A stretch of DNA of 64,000 nucleotides. It comes from Pseudazoarcus pumilus (lineage in GTDB: Bacteria > Pseudomonadota > Gammaproteobacteria > Burkholderiales > Rhodocyclaceae). The translations under genes and the position numbers were made by a program. The DNA lies in NCBI RefSeq assembly GCF_002872475.1, contig NZ_CP025682.1:1984001-2048000 (forward strand), given 5' to 3'. This document shows, piece after piece, positions 45,462 to 59,188 of this stretch. The stretch's first letter is position 1. Every line of letters starts with the position of its first letter. Under the pieces are notes generated by a model. The model did no database searches and had not been told where the DNA came from. It saw only the letters and a program-made list of their open reading frames with translations.

Positions 45462-47945
45462 TCAACCGTAGCGCCGATCCTTGAACGACACCGTGCGCGC
45501 GTAGTCATCAACAGTGCCAACACGCCGGATGCTGCCCCAGGTGCCCTTGTAGTAGGGCACGACGTTGCGATCGACCCAGGACGTGACGACGTCGCCGTGC
45601 ACACCCTTGATGTAGCCGAACAGCATGAAGGTGTGGTCGCGCTTGATGGCCTCGATCGGGTAGGCCATGGCGTAGGTGCTGCCGAAGTCGTTGAAGACCT
45701 CGACCACGTCACCGGGGGCCACGCCCAGTTCCTTCGCGTCCTCGAGGTTCATCTCGAGATAGGCCATCGGGTAGCGATCACGCACGAAGGCGTTGTACTG
45801 GTCGTGATAGGCCGTCTGCCACACCTCGTTGGCGCGCCCGCCGTTGATCCAGAAACGGTGCTTCGCCTTCTGCCCGGCGACCATCTCGGGCAGGCCGTTG
45901 TAGGGCGCCGGCTTGAAGTGCGCCTTGCCGTCCGGCGTGTCGAAGCGGTAGTCGGCGTAGATCATCTCGGTGCCGATCAGACGACCGTCGCGCACCTCGC
46001 GGACGGGCAACTGCACGCCGTTGTTGCCGGCCTTGCGCAACAGCGCGTAGGTGGCCAGATGTCCGGTCGAGCCGCCCTGACTGTCGATGGGCTCGACGCC
46101 GGGACGGCCGGCGCGGCGGAAGCCATCATTGAAGGCATCCTCCTCGCTCGTCCAGTCGAAACCGGCGAAGCGTCGCGCCATCTCGGTGTTGCCGTCGCGC
46201 TCGTACAGTGCTTTCAGGGTATTGGCGATGTCTGCTGCGATCAGGCAGTCGGGTCTGGCCGAACCCGGCGGGTCCATGAACTTCTCGGACAGGCGCAGGC
46301 GGCGCTCGCCGTTCATCGAGGTCAGGTTCATCTCACCCGGATGGGCGGCGGGCAGCAGCAGATGCGCCTCCTCGGCAAGGGTGGTCGGATACAGGTTGAT
46401 CGCCGCGATGTACATCCCGCCCTGATACTTGCAGGCGTTGTAGATGACGTCGACCAGTTCCTCAACGCTCGCACCGCGCGCCCGCGCGACCGCCTCGTTG
46501 ACGATCTTGGCGCGACGGCTCAGGACGAGGCGGTGCTGCTCTGCGTTGAGCGTGGTCTGGAACGGATTGGTCGCCCACAGCGTGTACATCAGGCCCTTGC
46601 CGGCGATGACTTCCTGGTCGATGTAGATCTTGCGGTCACCCGGATACGGTGGCCGCGTGTAGCCCTCCTGGTGACCGCCCAGACGGCACACGCCGGTGCC
46701 GCGCCGGCCGACGTTGTGGGTCGCGATCACCAGGCTCACCAGCGCGCTCTGGATGACGTAATTGTCGTTGCCCCAGATGATGCCCTTCTCGTAGGGATGG
46801 AAGGTGCGCGGACGATGGCCGGAGACCTTGGGCTTGTAGGCCCACTCGGCCGCCTGCACGATCTTCGCCTCGGGCAGGCCGGTGGCCTTCGCGCCGTCCG
46901 CGAGGCTCATGCGATTGGTCCGCAGGGCGTCCTCGAAGCCGCTGGTGTGGGCGGCGATGAACTCGGCGTCGTGCCAGCCCTGCTCGACGACGTAGGTGAA
47001 CAAGGTGTTGAACAGGGCGGTGTCCGAACCCGGTTCGAGGTCCAGGTGCAGTACGTTGTCCTTGCCCGCGATCTGCTCGGCGATCGCGACGGTGGCCGAG
47101 CGGCGCGGGTCGATGATGACGATCTTCGCCGCGGCCGCGCTCTCGCCCGGGAACCATTGCTTCTTCTTCTCCACCGTCGCGCCCGACAGGTTCGCCACCC
47201 AGTGATTGAGGAAGTAGTTGGTCTGCGTCTCGTACGGGTTGGCGCCGGTGCACACGATGCAGTCGGCCAGCTGCGCGTCCTCGTAGCTGTTGTTGAGTTC
47301 GCCGATGCCCATCTCGCGCGTGGCGTGGCACTCGGAGTTGTAGGCCGGGCGGTTGTGGATGCGCACCATGGGTGTCCTGAGCGCGCTGAACATCAGCTTG
47401 CCGGTACCCCAGGTATTCTCGAAGCCACCGCCGGCTCCGCCGTGGTCGAAGCAGTCGAAGAACAGGGCCTCGGGCCCGTCGTTGTCGAGGATCTTGCGCG
47501 TCAGCCCTGCATACAGTGCCAGCGCATGCTCCCAGCTCGTGTCCAGCCACTGGTCGCCACGCTGGATGCGCGGATGCTTGAGGCGCTCGCGTCCGATGCC
47601 GTCGGAGGCATACATGTAGCTGGCCATCTTGCCCCCGCGCGTCGACGACAGGCCGCTGTTGACCACGCATTCCTTGTCCGGCACGACCATGATGTTCCAG
47701 CGCTTGCCGGCATGGTCTGTGACGGTGTTGGTCATGGCCTGCGTCATCGTCGTCGCCAGCGGTGGTAGCTGGCGGCGGAAATCCAGCCCCAGCGCGTTGT
47801 ACGCCGGCGCACGTCCGCCCTCGCGGTTGGCGTCCCACTTGTAGACGTGATAGCCGCATCCGACGATGCAGAAGTGGCAGGTCATGTTGCTCTTCTGCGC
47901 ATCCGCCGGGGGCAGCGCGATGCGGTCCTTGATCTTCGTGCTCAT
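45462..47945 (-). CDS. aioA: Arsenite oxidase large subunit AioA
   Basis: AioA is the periplasmic molybdopterin subunit that oxidises arsenite to arsenate. The 827-residue protein has the diagnostic [3Fe-4S] motif [15 protein letters not shown] (Cys23, 26, 30). Family segments [17 protein letters not shown] and [22 protein letters not shown] follow. It has no signal peptide and is exported with AioB through the Tat pathway. It lies 11 nt after aioB. No cytochrome c or azurin acceptor gene is adjacent, so the electron acceptor is encoded elsewhere. Confidence 0.97.
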   Translation of the reverse strand: MSTKIKDRIALPPADAQKSNMTCHFCIVGCGYHVYKWDANREGGRAPAYNALGLDFRRQLPPLATTMTQAMTNTVTDHAGKRWNIMVVPDKECVVNSGLSSTRGGKMASYMYASDGIGRERLKHPRIQRGDQWLDTSWEHALALYAGLTRKILDNDGPEALFFDCFDHGGAGGGFENTWGTGKLMFSALRTPMVRIHNRPAYNSECHATREMGIGELNNSYEDAQLADCIVCTGANPYETQTNYFLNHWVANLSGATVEKKKQWFPGESAAAAKIVIIDPRRSATVAIAEQIAGKDNVLHLDLEPGSDTALFNTLFTYVVEQGWHDAEFIAAHTSGFEDALRTNRMSLADGAKATGLPEAKIVQAAEWAYKPKVSGHRPRTFHPYEKGIIWGNDNYVIQSALVSLVIATHNVGRRGTGVCRLGGHQEGYTRPPYPGDRKIYIDQEVIAGKGLMYTLWATNPFQTTLNAEQHRLVLSRRAKIVNEAVARARGASVEELVDVIYNACKYQGGMYIAAINLYPTTLAEEAHLLLPAAHPGEMNLTSMNGERRLRLSEKFMDPPGSARPDCLIAADIANTLKALYERDGNTEMARRFAGFDWTSEEDAFNDGFRRAGRPGVEPIDSQGGSTGHLATYALLRKAGNNGVQLPVREVRDGRLIGTEMIYADYRFDTPDGKAHFKPAPYNGLPEMVAGQKAKHRFWINGGRANEVWQTAYHDQYNAFVRDRYPMAYLEMNLEDAKELGVAPGDVVEVFNDFGSTYAMAYPIEAIKRDHTFMLFGYIKGVHGDVVTSWVDRNVVPYYKGTWGSIRRVGTVDDYARTVSFKDRRYG

Positions 47946-47956
47946 GGCGCGCCTCC

Positions 47957-48481
47957 TCAGAGAATGTTGGACTGACGGCCGTAGATCAGGCCGTCGACGC
48001 CGACCGCGTGCACGCCGCCGGTCTTCGTGTCGTAGTGAAGAACGATGCGCGGCAGGTTCTCGGTGGCCTGGCCGCTGACCATCTGGCCGCCGGTCTCGGG
48101 GTCGAAGATCGAGAAGTGGCAGCCGCACTTGAAGGTGCGCGTGTCGCCGTCGTACTGCACCGGACAGCCCATGTGCGTACAGAAGGCGCTGTAGGCGACG
48201 ATGTCGCCGTCCGGCCCGACACCGCCGGGCACCGGCTCACCCATGCGCAGCAGATAGCAGGGCGAATCCTCGTCCGGATAATTGAACATGCTGACATTGT
48301 TGACCGGCAGATCGGCCGCCGCCGCCACTCGCCGGTCCGGGTAGGCCAGTGTCGTGCTGCCGGCTGCGGCGTCGGCTGCATGCGCCTCGCGCTGCGGCAG
48401 CAGCGCCGATCCGGCCACGGCGGCGGCCATGCCGCCGGACCGCATGAAGAACAGCCGGCGAGCGGGTTTTACGTTATCCAT
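47957..48481 (-). CDS. aioB: Arsenite oxidase small subunit AioB (Rieske)
   Basis: AioB carries the Rieske [2Fe-2S] cluster that passes electrons from AioA. The 174-residue protein has a Tat signal ([17 protein letters not shown]) and the cluster motifs [12 protein letters not shown] and CGCHFS. I chose the ATG at 48479-48481. It is the first gene of aioBA and is preceded by a sigma-54 promoter. Confidence 0.96.
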   Translation of the reverse strand: MDNVKPARRLFFMRSGGMAAAVAGSALLPQREAHAADAAAGSTTLAYPDRRVAAAADLPVNNVSMFNYPDEDSPCYLLRMGEPVPGGVGPDGDIVAYSAFCTHMGCPVQYDGDTRTFKCGCHFSIFDPETGGQMVSGQATENLPRIVLHYDTKTGGVHAVGVDGLIYGRQSNIL

Positions 48482-48516
48482 GTCGTCTCCTCCTCGGTTG
48501 CAGACACGCGCTGACC

Positions 48517-48532
48517 TGCAAGCGGCGTGCCA
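48517..48532 (-). promoter_or_regulatory. Sigma-54 (-24/-12) promoter of aioBA
   Basis: TGGCAC-N5-TTGCA matches the sigma-54 consensus essentially perfectly. It lies 36 bp upstream of the aioB start. It fits regulation by AioR, a sigma-54 activator encoded in the divergent operon. Confidence 0.9.
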
Positions 48533-48618
48533 TGAGCTCAAGCCCCGCAATTCGGGCATGTTGCGAAAATCGGACCGATGCAGTGATTCGTTTTGGTAAC
48601 ATCCGCAAACCCCAGATC

Positions 48619-48634
48619 GTTACGCCAACGTAAC
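48619..48634. promoter_or_regulatory. Candidate AioR-binding palindrome
   Basis: GTTACG-CCAA-CGTAAC is a perfect inverted repeat. A further GGTAAC half-site lies at 48595-48600. The centre is about 95 bp upstream of the -24 element of aioBA, a standard enhancer distance. It is also 22 bp upstream of the aioX start. Confidence 0.6.
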
Positions 48635-48648
48635 CGCCGGAGAGGATC

Positions 48649-49515
48649 ATGCGCAGACGGGATTGCCTCGGATTGCTTGCCGCGCTGGCATGGCCCGCAT
48701 TCGGCACCGCTGCGGAGTCTGGCCCGGACAGAACGCTGCGCATCGGACTGACACCGGTCATCCTGGCCGACCAGGCCGCGTTCCTGACGCGCTGGGCGGC
48801 CTACCTGGAAGAGCGCTGCGGCGTGGCGGTGCGCTTTGTGGCACGCGAGTCCTATCAACCGGTGCTCGACCTGCTGCTCACGCAGCGCGTCGACGCGGCG
48901 TGGATCTGCGGCTACCCCTTCGTGCTGCACGAGCGTGACCTGTCGTTGCTGGCCGTGCCGTCCTGGGCCGACGAACCGCTGTACCGCTCCTACCTCATCC
49001 GCTCACGCCGCCTGGCGCCCGACATCCAGGGCTGGCACGATCTGCGCGACCGCGTGCTGGCCTACTCCGACCCGCTGTCGAACTCGGGCTGGCTGGTCGC
49101 GCAGGCGCAACTGTCCAGGGCCGGCCTGAGCGCGGGCGATCTGCGCCGCAGCTTCTTCGCCCACGGCCACCGCAACGTCGCCGAGGCCGTCGCGGCCGGC
49201 CTGGCCCATGCCGGCTCGATCGACGGATACGTGTGGGAGACGATGCGCCTGCAGGGTATGGGCGCGACCGATGACACCGACGTGGTGTGGCGCTCCGAGG
49301 AATTCGGCTTTCCACCCCTGGTCACGCTGCGGCAACCCTCGCACGCCCGCGTCGACGCCTTGCGTGAAGCGCTGTTCGCAATGCCCCGCAACCCCGAGGG
49401 CAGGGCCCTGCTCGAGGCACTGAACCTCGATGGCTTCGTGCCCGGCGACGCGTCGCTTTTCAATTCGATCCGGCTGCAGGCCATGCAGATTCCCGACAGC
49501 GGGGTTCAGGGCTGA
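48649..49515 (+). CDS. aioX: Periplasmic arsenite-binding sensor protein AioX
   Basis: AioX is a PhnD-like periplasmic protein that binds arsenite and signals to AioS. The 288-residue product has a signal sequence beginning MRRRDCLGLLAALAW. Cys87, in AAWICGYPF, appears to correspond to the Cys needed for arsenite binding in characterised AioX. It is coupled to aioS (TGATG overlap). Confidence 0.92.
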   Translation: MRRRDCLGLLAALAWPAFGTAAESGPDRTLRIGLTPVILADQAAFLTRWAAYLEERCGVAVRFVARESYQPVLDLLLTQRVDAAWICGYPFVLHERDLSLLAVPSWADEPLYRSYLIRSRRLAPDIQGWHDLRDRVLAYSDPLSNSGWLVAQAQLSRAGLSAGDLRRSFFAHGHRNVAEAVAAGLAHAGSIDGYVWETMRLQGMGATDDTDVVWRSEEFGFPPLVTLRQPSHARVDALREALFAMPRNPEGRALLEALNLDGFVPGDASLFNSIRLQAMQIPDSGVQG

Positions 49516-50953
49516 TGCTGCGTCGCCTGCCCTATCGCGTGCAGATCCCGCTCGGCCTGTCGCTGGCCGTGCTGATCGCGGCGGTGCTGGTGACCGCGGT
49601 CAGCGCCCAGGTGTTCTCCCGCAGCGCACGCGCCGAGACGCTGGCGCAGGTCGATCGCGCGGTGGCGCTGGTCATCGCCCAGGTGCGCCCGATGCTGGTG
49701 GCCGACGATACCTGGCGGGTGTTCTCTCTGTTGCGCGACACCGCCGGCCTGTTGCCCGGCGCGCCGCTGGGCCACGCGCGACTGGCGGTGGTCGACGTCG
49801 ATGGGCGCGTCTTCGCCGCGTCCGACCCGCTGCGCCTGGAGACCGGTCGCCCACTGCTCGGCGAGGCCTGGCACGGCGCCCCGCTGCCCCGCGAAGGCGT
49901 CACCCGTAGCTGGCGCGCCAGTCGCGAGGACGGCTCCGTGCTGCGGCTGGACCCGATCACAAGCGACGACGGCCAGACACTCGGCTACGTGCTGACCGAG
50001 ATCGACGCAGCGGTGTTCGGCGCCGACTGGCCCGCTCTGGCAGGCAACGCGCTGGCCGGCATCGTCCTCGCCGTTGCGTTGCTGCTGCCCGCCGGATGGT
50101 GGGTCGGTCAGCGAATGACGCGCCCCGTGGAGCGTCTGGCGATGCTGATCGGGCGCATCGGCCGGGAGGAGCCCGGCAAGCTGCGCGCGCAGCTGCCGCA
50201 CACCGCGGACCCCGAACTCGCGCGCATCGGGGACGCCGTCGCACAACTGATGGACGAACTCGAGCGCCGACGTGAGGCCGAGGAGCGCGCGCTGTCGGCC
50301 GAACGGCTGGCTGCCGTGGGGCGCATGACGGCCGCCGTCGCGCACGAGATCAACAACCCTCTGGCCGGGCTGCTGACCGCCACGCGCACGCTGCGCCTGC
50401 GCGGCGACGCCAATGACGTTCGCGAGCGCACCGTCGACCTGATCGACCGCGGCCTGCAGCAGATCCGCAGCACCGTCACCGCCCTGCTCCCCCAGGTACG
50501 CGTCGAGGAGCGAGCGCTCGACCCCGACGATCTCGACGACGTGCTGACCCTGGTGCAGGGCACGGCCGAGCGCCTCGACATCCGCATCGAGCGCAGCCTG
50601 GAGGTCGAATCGGCGCTGCGCGTGCCATCGGCGCCACTGCGTCAGGTGATGCTCAACATGCTGCTCAACGCGCTCAAGGCCGCCGGCGAACATGGCCGGG
50701 TCGAGACCGCCCTGCACGCCGACGCCGAATTCGTCGAATTCAGCGTCGCCAACGACGGCCAACCCGTCGATGCCGAGCGGCTGCGCACGCTGATTGCGGC
50801 CGAGGGCGGGCGCGACCCGCAGGGCTTCGGCCTGTGGGTATGCCAGGAACTGGCCAGCCACCTGCACGGCAGCTTCGTACCCGACCCGTCGGCCATCGAC
50901 CGCACCCGGCTCGTGTTCCGGGTACCCAACCGCGAAGACCCCGCAAGCCCATC

Positions 50954-50957
<4 letters not shown>
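49515..50957 (+). CDS. aioS: Arsenite-responsive sensor histidine kinase AioS
   Basis: The 480-residue kinase has two TM segments (about residues 12-32 and 178-200) and a periplasmic sensor of about 145 residues. HAMP follows, then the H-box AAVAHEINNPLAGLL, the N-box MLLNALKAAG, and a GFGLWVCQELASHLHG G-box. It is presumed to phosphorylate AioR when AioX has bound arsenite. Its stop overlaps the aioR start as ATGA. Confidence 0.92.
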
Positions 50958-52255
<1,298 letters not shown>

Positions 52256-52331
52256 GTGCCGGCAACAGCACTCGACGTTCGCATCCTGTAGGCTTGGGGC
52301 GGCTAGATTTTCAACCCGAGGAGAAGCACCC

Positions 52332-52619
52332 ATGGCCAACGAGGGCTATCACGAACCGATCGCGGAACTGAGCGACGAGACGCGCGACATGCATCGCGCG
52401 ATCACCTCGCTGATGGAGGAACTGGAAGCGGTGGACTGGTACAACCAGCGCGTCGACGCCTGCAAGGACGCGGAACTGAAGTCCATCCTCGAACACAACC
52501 GCGACGAGGAAAAGGAACACGCCGCGATGGTGCTCGAGTGGATCCGTCGCCGCGACCCGAAAATGGACGCCGAGTTGCGCGACTGGCTGTTCACCGACAA
52601 GAAGCTCGACCACCACTGA
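52332..52619 (+). CDS. Encapsulated-ferritin-like protein (EncFtn family) without encapsulin
   Basis: The 95-residue protein closely resembles the encapsulated ferritin of Rhodospirillum rubrum in its core, including MEELEAVDWYNQRVDA and EHNRDEEKEHAAMVLEWIRR. Likely ferroxidase residues are Glu30, Trp36, Tyr37, Glu60 and His63. It ends right after the core and lacks the C-terminal encapsulin-targeting extension. No encapsulin gene is nearby. It probably oxidises iron as a decamer in the cytosol. An AGGAG-like site precedes the ATG. Confidence 0.88.
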   Translation: MANEGYHEPIAELSDETRDMHRAITSLMEELEAVDWYNQRVDACKDAELKSILEHNRDEEKEHAAMVLEWIRRRDPKMDAELRDWLFTDKKLDHH

Positions 52620-52624
52620 GGGAC

Positions 52625-52644
52625 ACCGCCCCCGCAGGGGCGGT
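52625..52644. terminator. Bidirectional hairpin between the EncFtn-like gene and acnA
   Basis: ACCGCCCC and GGGGCGGT form a perfect 8-bp stem with a CGCA loop between convergent genes. There is no long T-run. Confidence 0.6.
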
Positions 52645-52648
52645 CCGC

Positions 52649-55360
<2,712 letters not shown>

Positions 55361-55496
55361 GCGTCGCTCCATTTCTTTGGGGCCGACCGGAGCGCCACAC
55401 GGCGTCCGGCACGTACTGACAGTGTAGCCGCCATGGCGGCGGCAGTCAGATCACCCTATCACTCGGGCATTCGCCCCGCGAGTCCTTGCGAGTCCG

Positions 55497-56477
55497 TCAC
55501 ACGCCGGCGATCAGCTCGTACGAGCGCAGCCGCGCGGCCTGGTCGAAGATGTCGGAGACCACGATCAGCTCGTCCGCACGCGTTTCGGCAACCAGCGCCG
55601 CGATTCCGTCGCGCACCGTCTCGCGCGTGCCCACGATGGAGCGCTCGAGCATGCGCATCGCGTGCGCCTTCTCGGCCGCCGACCAGTAGGCATCGATGTC
55701 GTCGATGGGCGGCCGGCTGAGGCTGCGCGTGCCGCGCACCAGGTCGACGAAGGCCATCTGCTGGGTGGTGGCGAGCCGGCGCGCCTCGGCCTGCGAATCC
55801 GCGGCAATGATGTTCACGCCCACCGCCGCATGGGGGCGGTCGAGCTGGCGCGAGGGCTTGAAGCGACTGCGGTAGGTCTCGAGCGCGCTCAGCAACTGCT
55901 GCGGTGCGAAGTGTGAGGCGAAGGCATAGGGCAGGCCCAGCTCGGCCGCGAGCATCGCGCCGAACAGGCTGGAGCCCAGTATCCACAGCGGCACCTCGCT
56001 GCCGCTGCCGGGCACGGCCTGCACGCGTCGCCCCATGGCATCGCGCGACAGCAGCAGTTGCAATTCCAGCACGTCCTGTGGAAAGGCGTCGGCCGCTGCG
56101 GGCGAGCGACGCAGCGCGCGCAGCGTTTCCTGGTCGGTGCCCGGCGCGCGCCCCAGGCCCAGATCGATGCGCCCAGGAAACAGCGCATCGAGCGTACCGA
56201 ACTGCTCGGCGATCACCAGCGGCGAGTGGTTGGGCAGCATGATGCCGCCCGCACCGACGCGAATCGTCGACGTACCGGCGGCAACGTGCTGGATCACCAG
56301 AGCCGTGGCCGCGCTCGCGATGCTCGGGAAATTGTGGTGCTCGGCCACCCAGAAACGTCGATAGCCCAGTTGTTCGGCGTGCGCGGCGAGTTCGCGCGCA
56401 CGGTCGAGGGCGGCGCGCGCGTCGCTGCCTTCGGTAATGCGGACGAGGTCGAGAATGGAAAGTGCAGTGTGGGTCAC
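55497..56477 (-). CDS. LLM-class flavin-dependent oxidoreductase (luciferase-like)
   Basis: The 326-residue protein is a bacterial luciferase-family flavin enzyme of the YhbW type. It shows [66 protein letters not shown] and [28 protein letters not shown]. It starts at a GTG (56475-56477) with a weak ribosome site. The substrate is unknown. It is divergent from a small hypothetical gene. Confidence 0.88.
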   Translation of the reverse strand: MTHTALSILDLVRITEGSDARAALDRARELAAHAEQLGYRRFWVAEHHNFPSIASAATALVIQHVAAGTSTIRVGAGGIMLPNHSPLVIAEQFGTLDALFPGRIDLGLGRAPGTDQETLRALRRSPAAADAFPQDVLELQLLLSRDAMGRRVQAVPGSGSEVPLWILGSSLFGAMLAAELGLPYAFASHFAPQQLLSALETYRSRFKPSRQLDRPHAAVGVNIIAADSQAEARRLATTQQMAFVDLVRGTRSLSRPPIDDIDAYWSAAEKAHAMRMLERSIVGTRETVRDGIAALVAETRADELIVVSDIFDQAARLRSYELIAGV

Positions 56478-56660
56478 GAGTGCATCCGAAGGGTGTCGGT
56501 GAATGAAATGGCCGGATCGGGCGTTACGCCCGACAGGCGCTCTGGCAGACCGGCGTCGCCCGTGATCGTTCCGCAAACGGGGCGCGCCCGCCGCGTGATA
56601 GCATCGCCGGAATCGGCATCCGGCCTGCCGCCAGACAGGCCCCAGAAGGAAGAATCCAGC

Positions 56661-56981
56661 ATGGGAAAACCCAAAGACTATACCTACGTCGAAGGCGTCG
56701 GCCTGTTCCAGAGCCGCGCGTCGGCGGTGATCTACGACCATTTCCGCGACAGCCAGCAAGACGGCGTGACCGAGCCGATCGAATGGACGCGGTTGCGCGA
56801 CGTGCTGTTCGGCCCCATCGGCTTCATGGAGCACGACGACTACGTGCTCTTCGAGGTCGAGGTCATCAACCTCAGCCTCGCGGAGATCCACAAGCGCACC
56901 GGCCAGCTCATCCAGGTCGAACTGCTCGACAGCGCTCCGGACGGCACCGAGCGCATCCGCTTCGCGCAACGGGCGGACTGA
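56661..56981 (+). CDS. Hypothetical protein
   Basis: The 106-residue cytosolic protein is acidic and shows no motif I recognise. It begins [28 protein letters not shown], and an AAGGAAG site precedes the ATG. Its composition and codon use match those of the neighbours. It lies 14 nt before a secreted DsrE-like gene, so the two may form an operon. Confidence 0.65.
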   Translation: MGKPKDYTYVEGVGLFQSRASAVIYDHFRDSQQDGVTEPIEWTRLRDVLFGPIGFMEHDDYVLFEVEVINLSLAEIHKRTGQLIQVELLDSAPDGTERIRFAQRAD

Positions 56982-56995
56982 CGCGCTCACCGGAC

Positions 56996-57529
56996 ATGAG
57001 CCTACCCGCCCTGTCACGCATGCGGCGCTGCGCGCCGGCACTCCTCGCCATGGCACTGTGCGCCGGCGCGCCGGCGGCCTGGCCCGAGGAGTTCGCACCC
57101 TACGGCAGCGCCGAGACCGCCCTGCAAGCCTACCCGGCGATGGACTTGGTCTTCGACGTCAACTACCGCGACCCGAATGACCTGCACGTGCTCTACGGTT
57201 TCGTGCGCAACGCCCAGCGGCACGTGGCCGGCCGCAAGGTCATCGTCACGCATGGCCCTGAACTGCGCGCCTTCGCCAAGGAAAACTACGAGACCTACCA
57301 GCCGGTCGTCGACCGCATGGCCGAACTGGCGCGCGACGGCATCGAGTTCCGCATGTGCAACGACGCCTTGCGCGCGGCCGGCTACGAGCCGGACGACATG
57401 CACGGCTTCGTGCGCGTGATCTCGTCCGGCTTCCCCGAAATCGCCCACCTGCTCGGCCAGGGCTTTCGCTACGTCAATCCGCTCCCCTTGCGCGTCGACG
57501 GCCTGCGCGAACGCGAACAGCCGCACTGA
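56996..57529 (+). CDS. Secreted DsrE/DsrF-like family protein
   Basis: The 177-residue product has a signal peptide (about residues 1-25). A DsrE-like Rossmann-type domain follows (about 45-165), with [29 protein letters not shown] and [18 protein letters not shown]. The Cys in FRMCNDA occupies the usual DsrE cysteine position. Periplasmic DsrE proteins are common near redox genes; the function is unknown. Confidence 0.8.
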   Translation: MSLPALSRMRRCAPALLAMALCAGAPAAWPEEFAPYGSAETALQAYPAMDLVFDVNYRDPNDLHVLYGFVRNAQRHVAGRKVIVTHGPELRAFAKENYETYQPVVDRMAELARDGIEFRMCNDALRAAGYEPDDMHGFVRVISSGFPEIAHLLGQGFRYVNPLPLRVDGLREREQPH

Positions 57530-57536
57530 CGCGAGC

Positions 57537-57554
57537 GCCCTGCCTGTTCAGGGC
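57537..57554. terminator. Hairpin between convergent DsrE-like and TPP-enzyme genes
   Basis: GCCCTG and CAGGGC pair around CCTGTT and overlap the stop region of the minus-strand gene. The stem is short (6 bp). Confidence 0.5.
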
Positions 57555-59188
57555 TTGAGAATCGCCGCATCCAGACGCAGTTCGATGAGCGCCGGCCGAC
57601 CCAGCCCGCGTGCCCATTCGAAGCTGTCGACGAATTCGTCCAGATCCTCCGCGCGCCGGGCGTCCACCCCATAGGCGGTGGCCAGCGCGAGAAAATCCGG
57701 GTTGTGCAGATCGGTGCCGAAGCGGCGCCCGTAGACGCGCTCCTGATGCATGCGAATGGAGCCAAGACTCGCGTTGTTGACGACGACGACGATCACCGCC
57801 GCGCCATATGCGACCGCCGTGGCCAGCTCCTGCCCGGTCATCTGCAGACAGCCGTCGCCCGCGAAGCACACCACGGTGCGCTGCGGGAAGGCCAGCTTGG
57901 CCGCGATCGCCGCCGGCAGACCGTACCCCATCGAACCGGAGGTCGGCGCCAGCTGACCGCCCAGGCGACGGTAGCGATGGAAACGCTGCACCCACAAGGT
58001 GTAGTTGCCCGCGCCATTGGTGACGATGGCGTCCTCTGGCAGCGCCGTGGACATCCACGCGACGATCTCGCCCAACTGCACGCTCCCGGGCAGGTGCGTG
58101 GGCTCGCTCCAGCGCAGGTAGTCCTCGCGCGCAGCCGCCAGCCAGGCGCTGCGCACGTCGGCCACCTCCGCATCGGGCGTTACGTCGTCCAGCGCCGCGG
58201 CGAACTCGGCCACACCGGCACAGATGCCGACATCGGGGCGATGGACGGCGCCGATCTGGTCGACATCGACATGCACATGCACCAGACGCTGCCGGGGGTG
58301 CGGCACCCGCAGGCTTTCGTAGTGACTGGTGACGATGTCGCCCAGGCGCGTACCCACGCCGAGCACCAGATCGGCGCCCGCGATGCGCTCGCGCAGCGCC
58401 GGATTGATGCCCAGGCCGGCTTCGCCGACATGGTTCGGGTGGGCGTTGTCGAAGCGGTCCTGGCGCCGGAACGCGCACGCCACCGGCACACGGGCGCGCT
58501 CGGCGAAGGCCTGGATGCGATCACGCGCGTCATCCGTCCAGCCGGTCCCGCCGACCAGCATCAAAGGCCGTTTGGCGGCGCGCAACAACTCCGTCATGAC
58601 CCGCATCGCCGCACCCTCGGGCGCAGGTCGCGCCGGTCGTACGGCACGCGGCGCGATCATCTCGACGTTGTCGTAGAGCATGTCCTCCGGCAGACACAGC
58701 ACGACCGGCCCGGGCCGTCCGCTCTGCGCCACCAGCAGCGCACGCTCGAGCAGTTCGGGCAGACGTGCCGCATCGTTGATGTGGGCGCACCACTTGACGA
58801 TGCCGGCAAACCACGCGTTGCTCACTTCCTGCCAGGCTTCGCGTCCGAGCATGTCGCGCGGCACCTGCCCGACCAGCAGCAGCAGCGGCGTCGAGTCCTG
58901 GCGCGCGACATGCAGGCCGGAAAAGGCATTGGCCGAGCCCGGCCCACGCGTAACGAGTGCCACCCCCGGCACGCCGGTGATCTTGGCGTGGGCCTCGGCC
59001 ATCATGGTCGCGCCGCCTTCATGGCGGCACACGATGAACTCGGGCGCACCGGGCTCGGCCAGCGCGTCGAGTACCGGCAGGTAGCTCTCGCCGGGCACGC
59101 CGAAGATGCGGCGTACTCCGTTGGCAGCGAGCACCTCGACCAGCGCCCGGCCCGCCGGGCGCTGGTCGGCTGCTTCCTGCCCGCTCAC
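57548..59188 (-). CDS. Thiamine-diphosphate enzyme, acetolactate synthase-like
   Basis: The 546-residue protein has the Pyr domain with the activating Glu in CRHEGGATMMAEAHAKITG, a central domain, and the PP domain with GDGCLQMTGQELATAVAYG as the ThDP motif. It resembles catabolic ThDP enzymes such as benzoylformate decarboxylase or sulfoacetaldehyde-type lyases more than biosynthetic IlvB, because no small subunit is nearby. It starts at a GTG that overlaps the TAXI stop. The operon context suggests it acts on an imported organic acid. Confidence 0.82.
   Translation of the reverse strand: MSGQEAADQRPAGRALVEVLAANGVRRIFGVPGESYLPVLDALAEPGAPEFIVCRHEGGATMMAEAHAKITGVPGVALVTRGPGSANAFSGLHVARQDSTPLLLLVGQVPRDMLGREAWQEVSNAWFAGIVKWCAHINDAARLPELLERALLVAQSGRPGPVVLCLPEDMLYDNVEMIAPRAVRPARPAPEGAAMRVMTELLRAAKRPLMLVGGTGWTDDARDRIQAFAERARVPVACAFRRQDRFDNAHPNHVGEAGLGINPALRERIAGADLVLGVGTRLGDIVTSHYESLRVPHPRQRLVHVHVDVDQIGAVHRPDVGICAGVAEFAAALDDVTPDAEVADVRSAWLAAAREDYLRWSEPTHLPGSVQLGEIVAWMSTALPEDAIVTNGAGNYTLWVQRFHRYRRLGGQLAPTSGSMGYGLPAAIAAKLAFPQRTVVCFAGDGCLQMTGQELATAVAYGAAVIVVVVNNASLGSIRMHQERVYGRRFGTDLHNPDFLALATAYGVDARRAEDLDEFVDSFEWARGLGRPALIELRLDAAILKP

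Noticed and set aside
45345-47768. Very long plus-strand open frame (about 800 codons) across aioA
   Set aside because: It is antisense to aioA, rich in His/Arg/Gln/Val as expected for a reverse-frame shadow in high-GC DNA, and has no recognisable domain.
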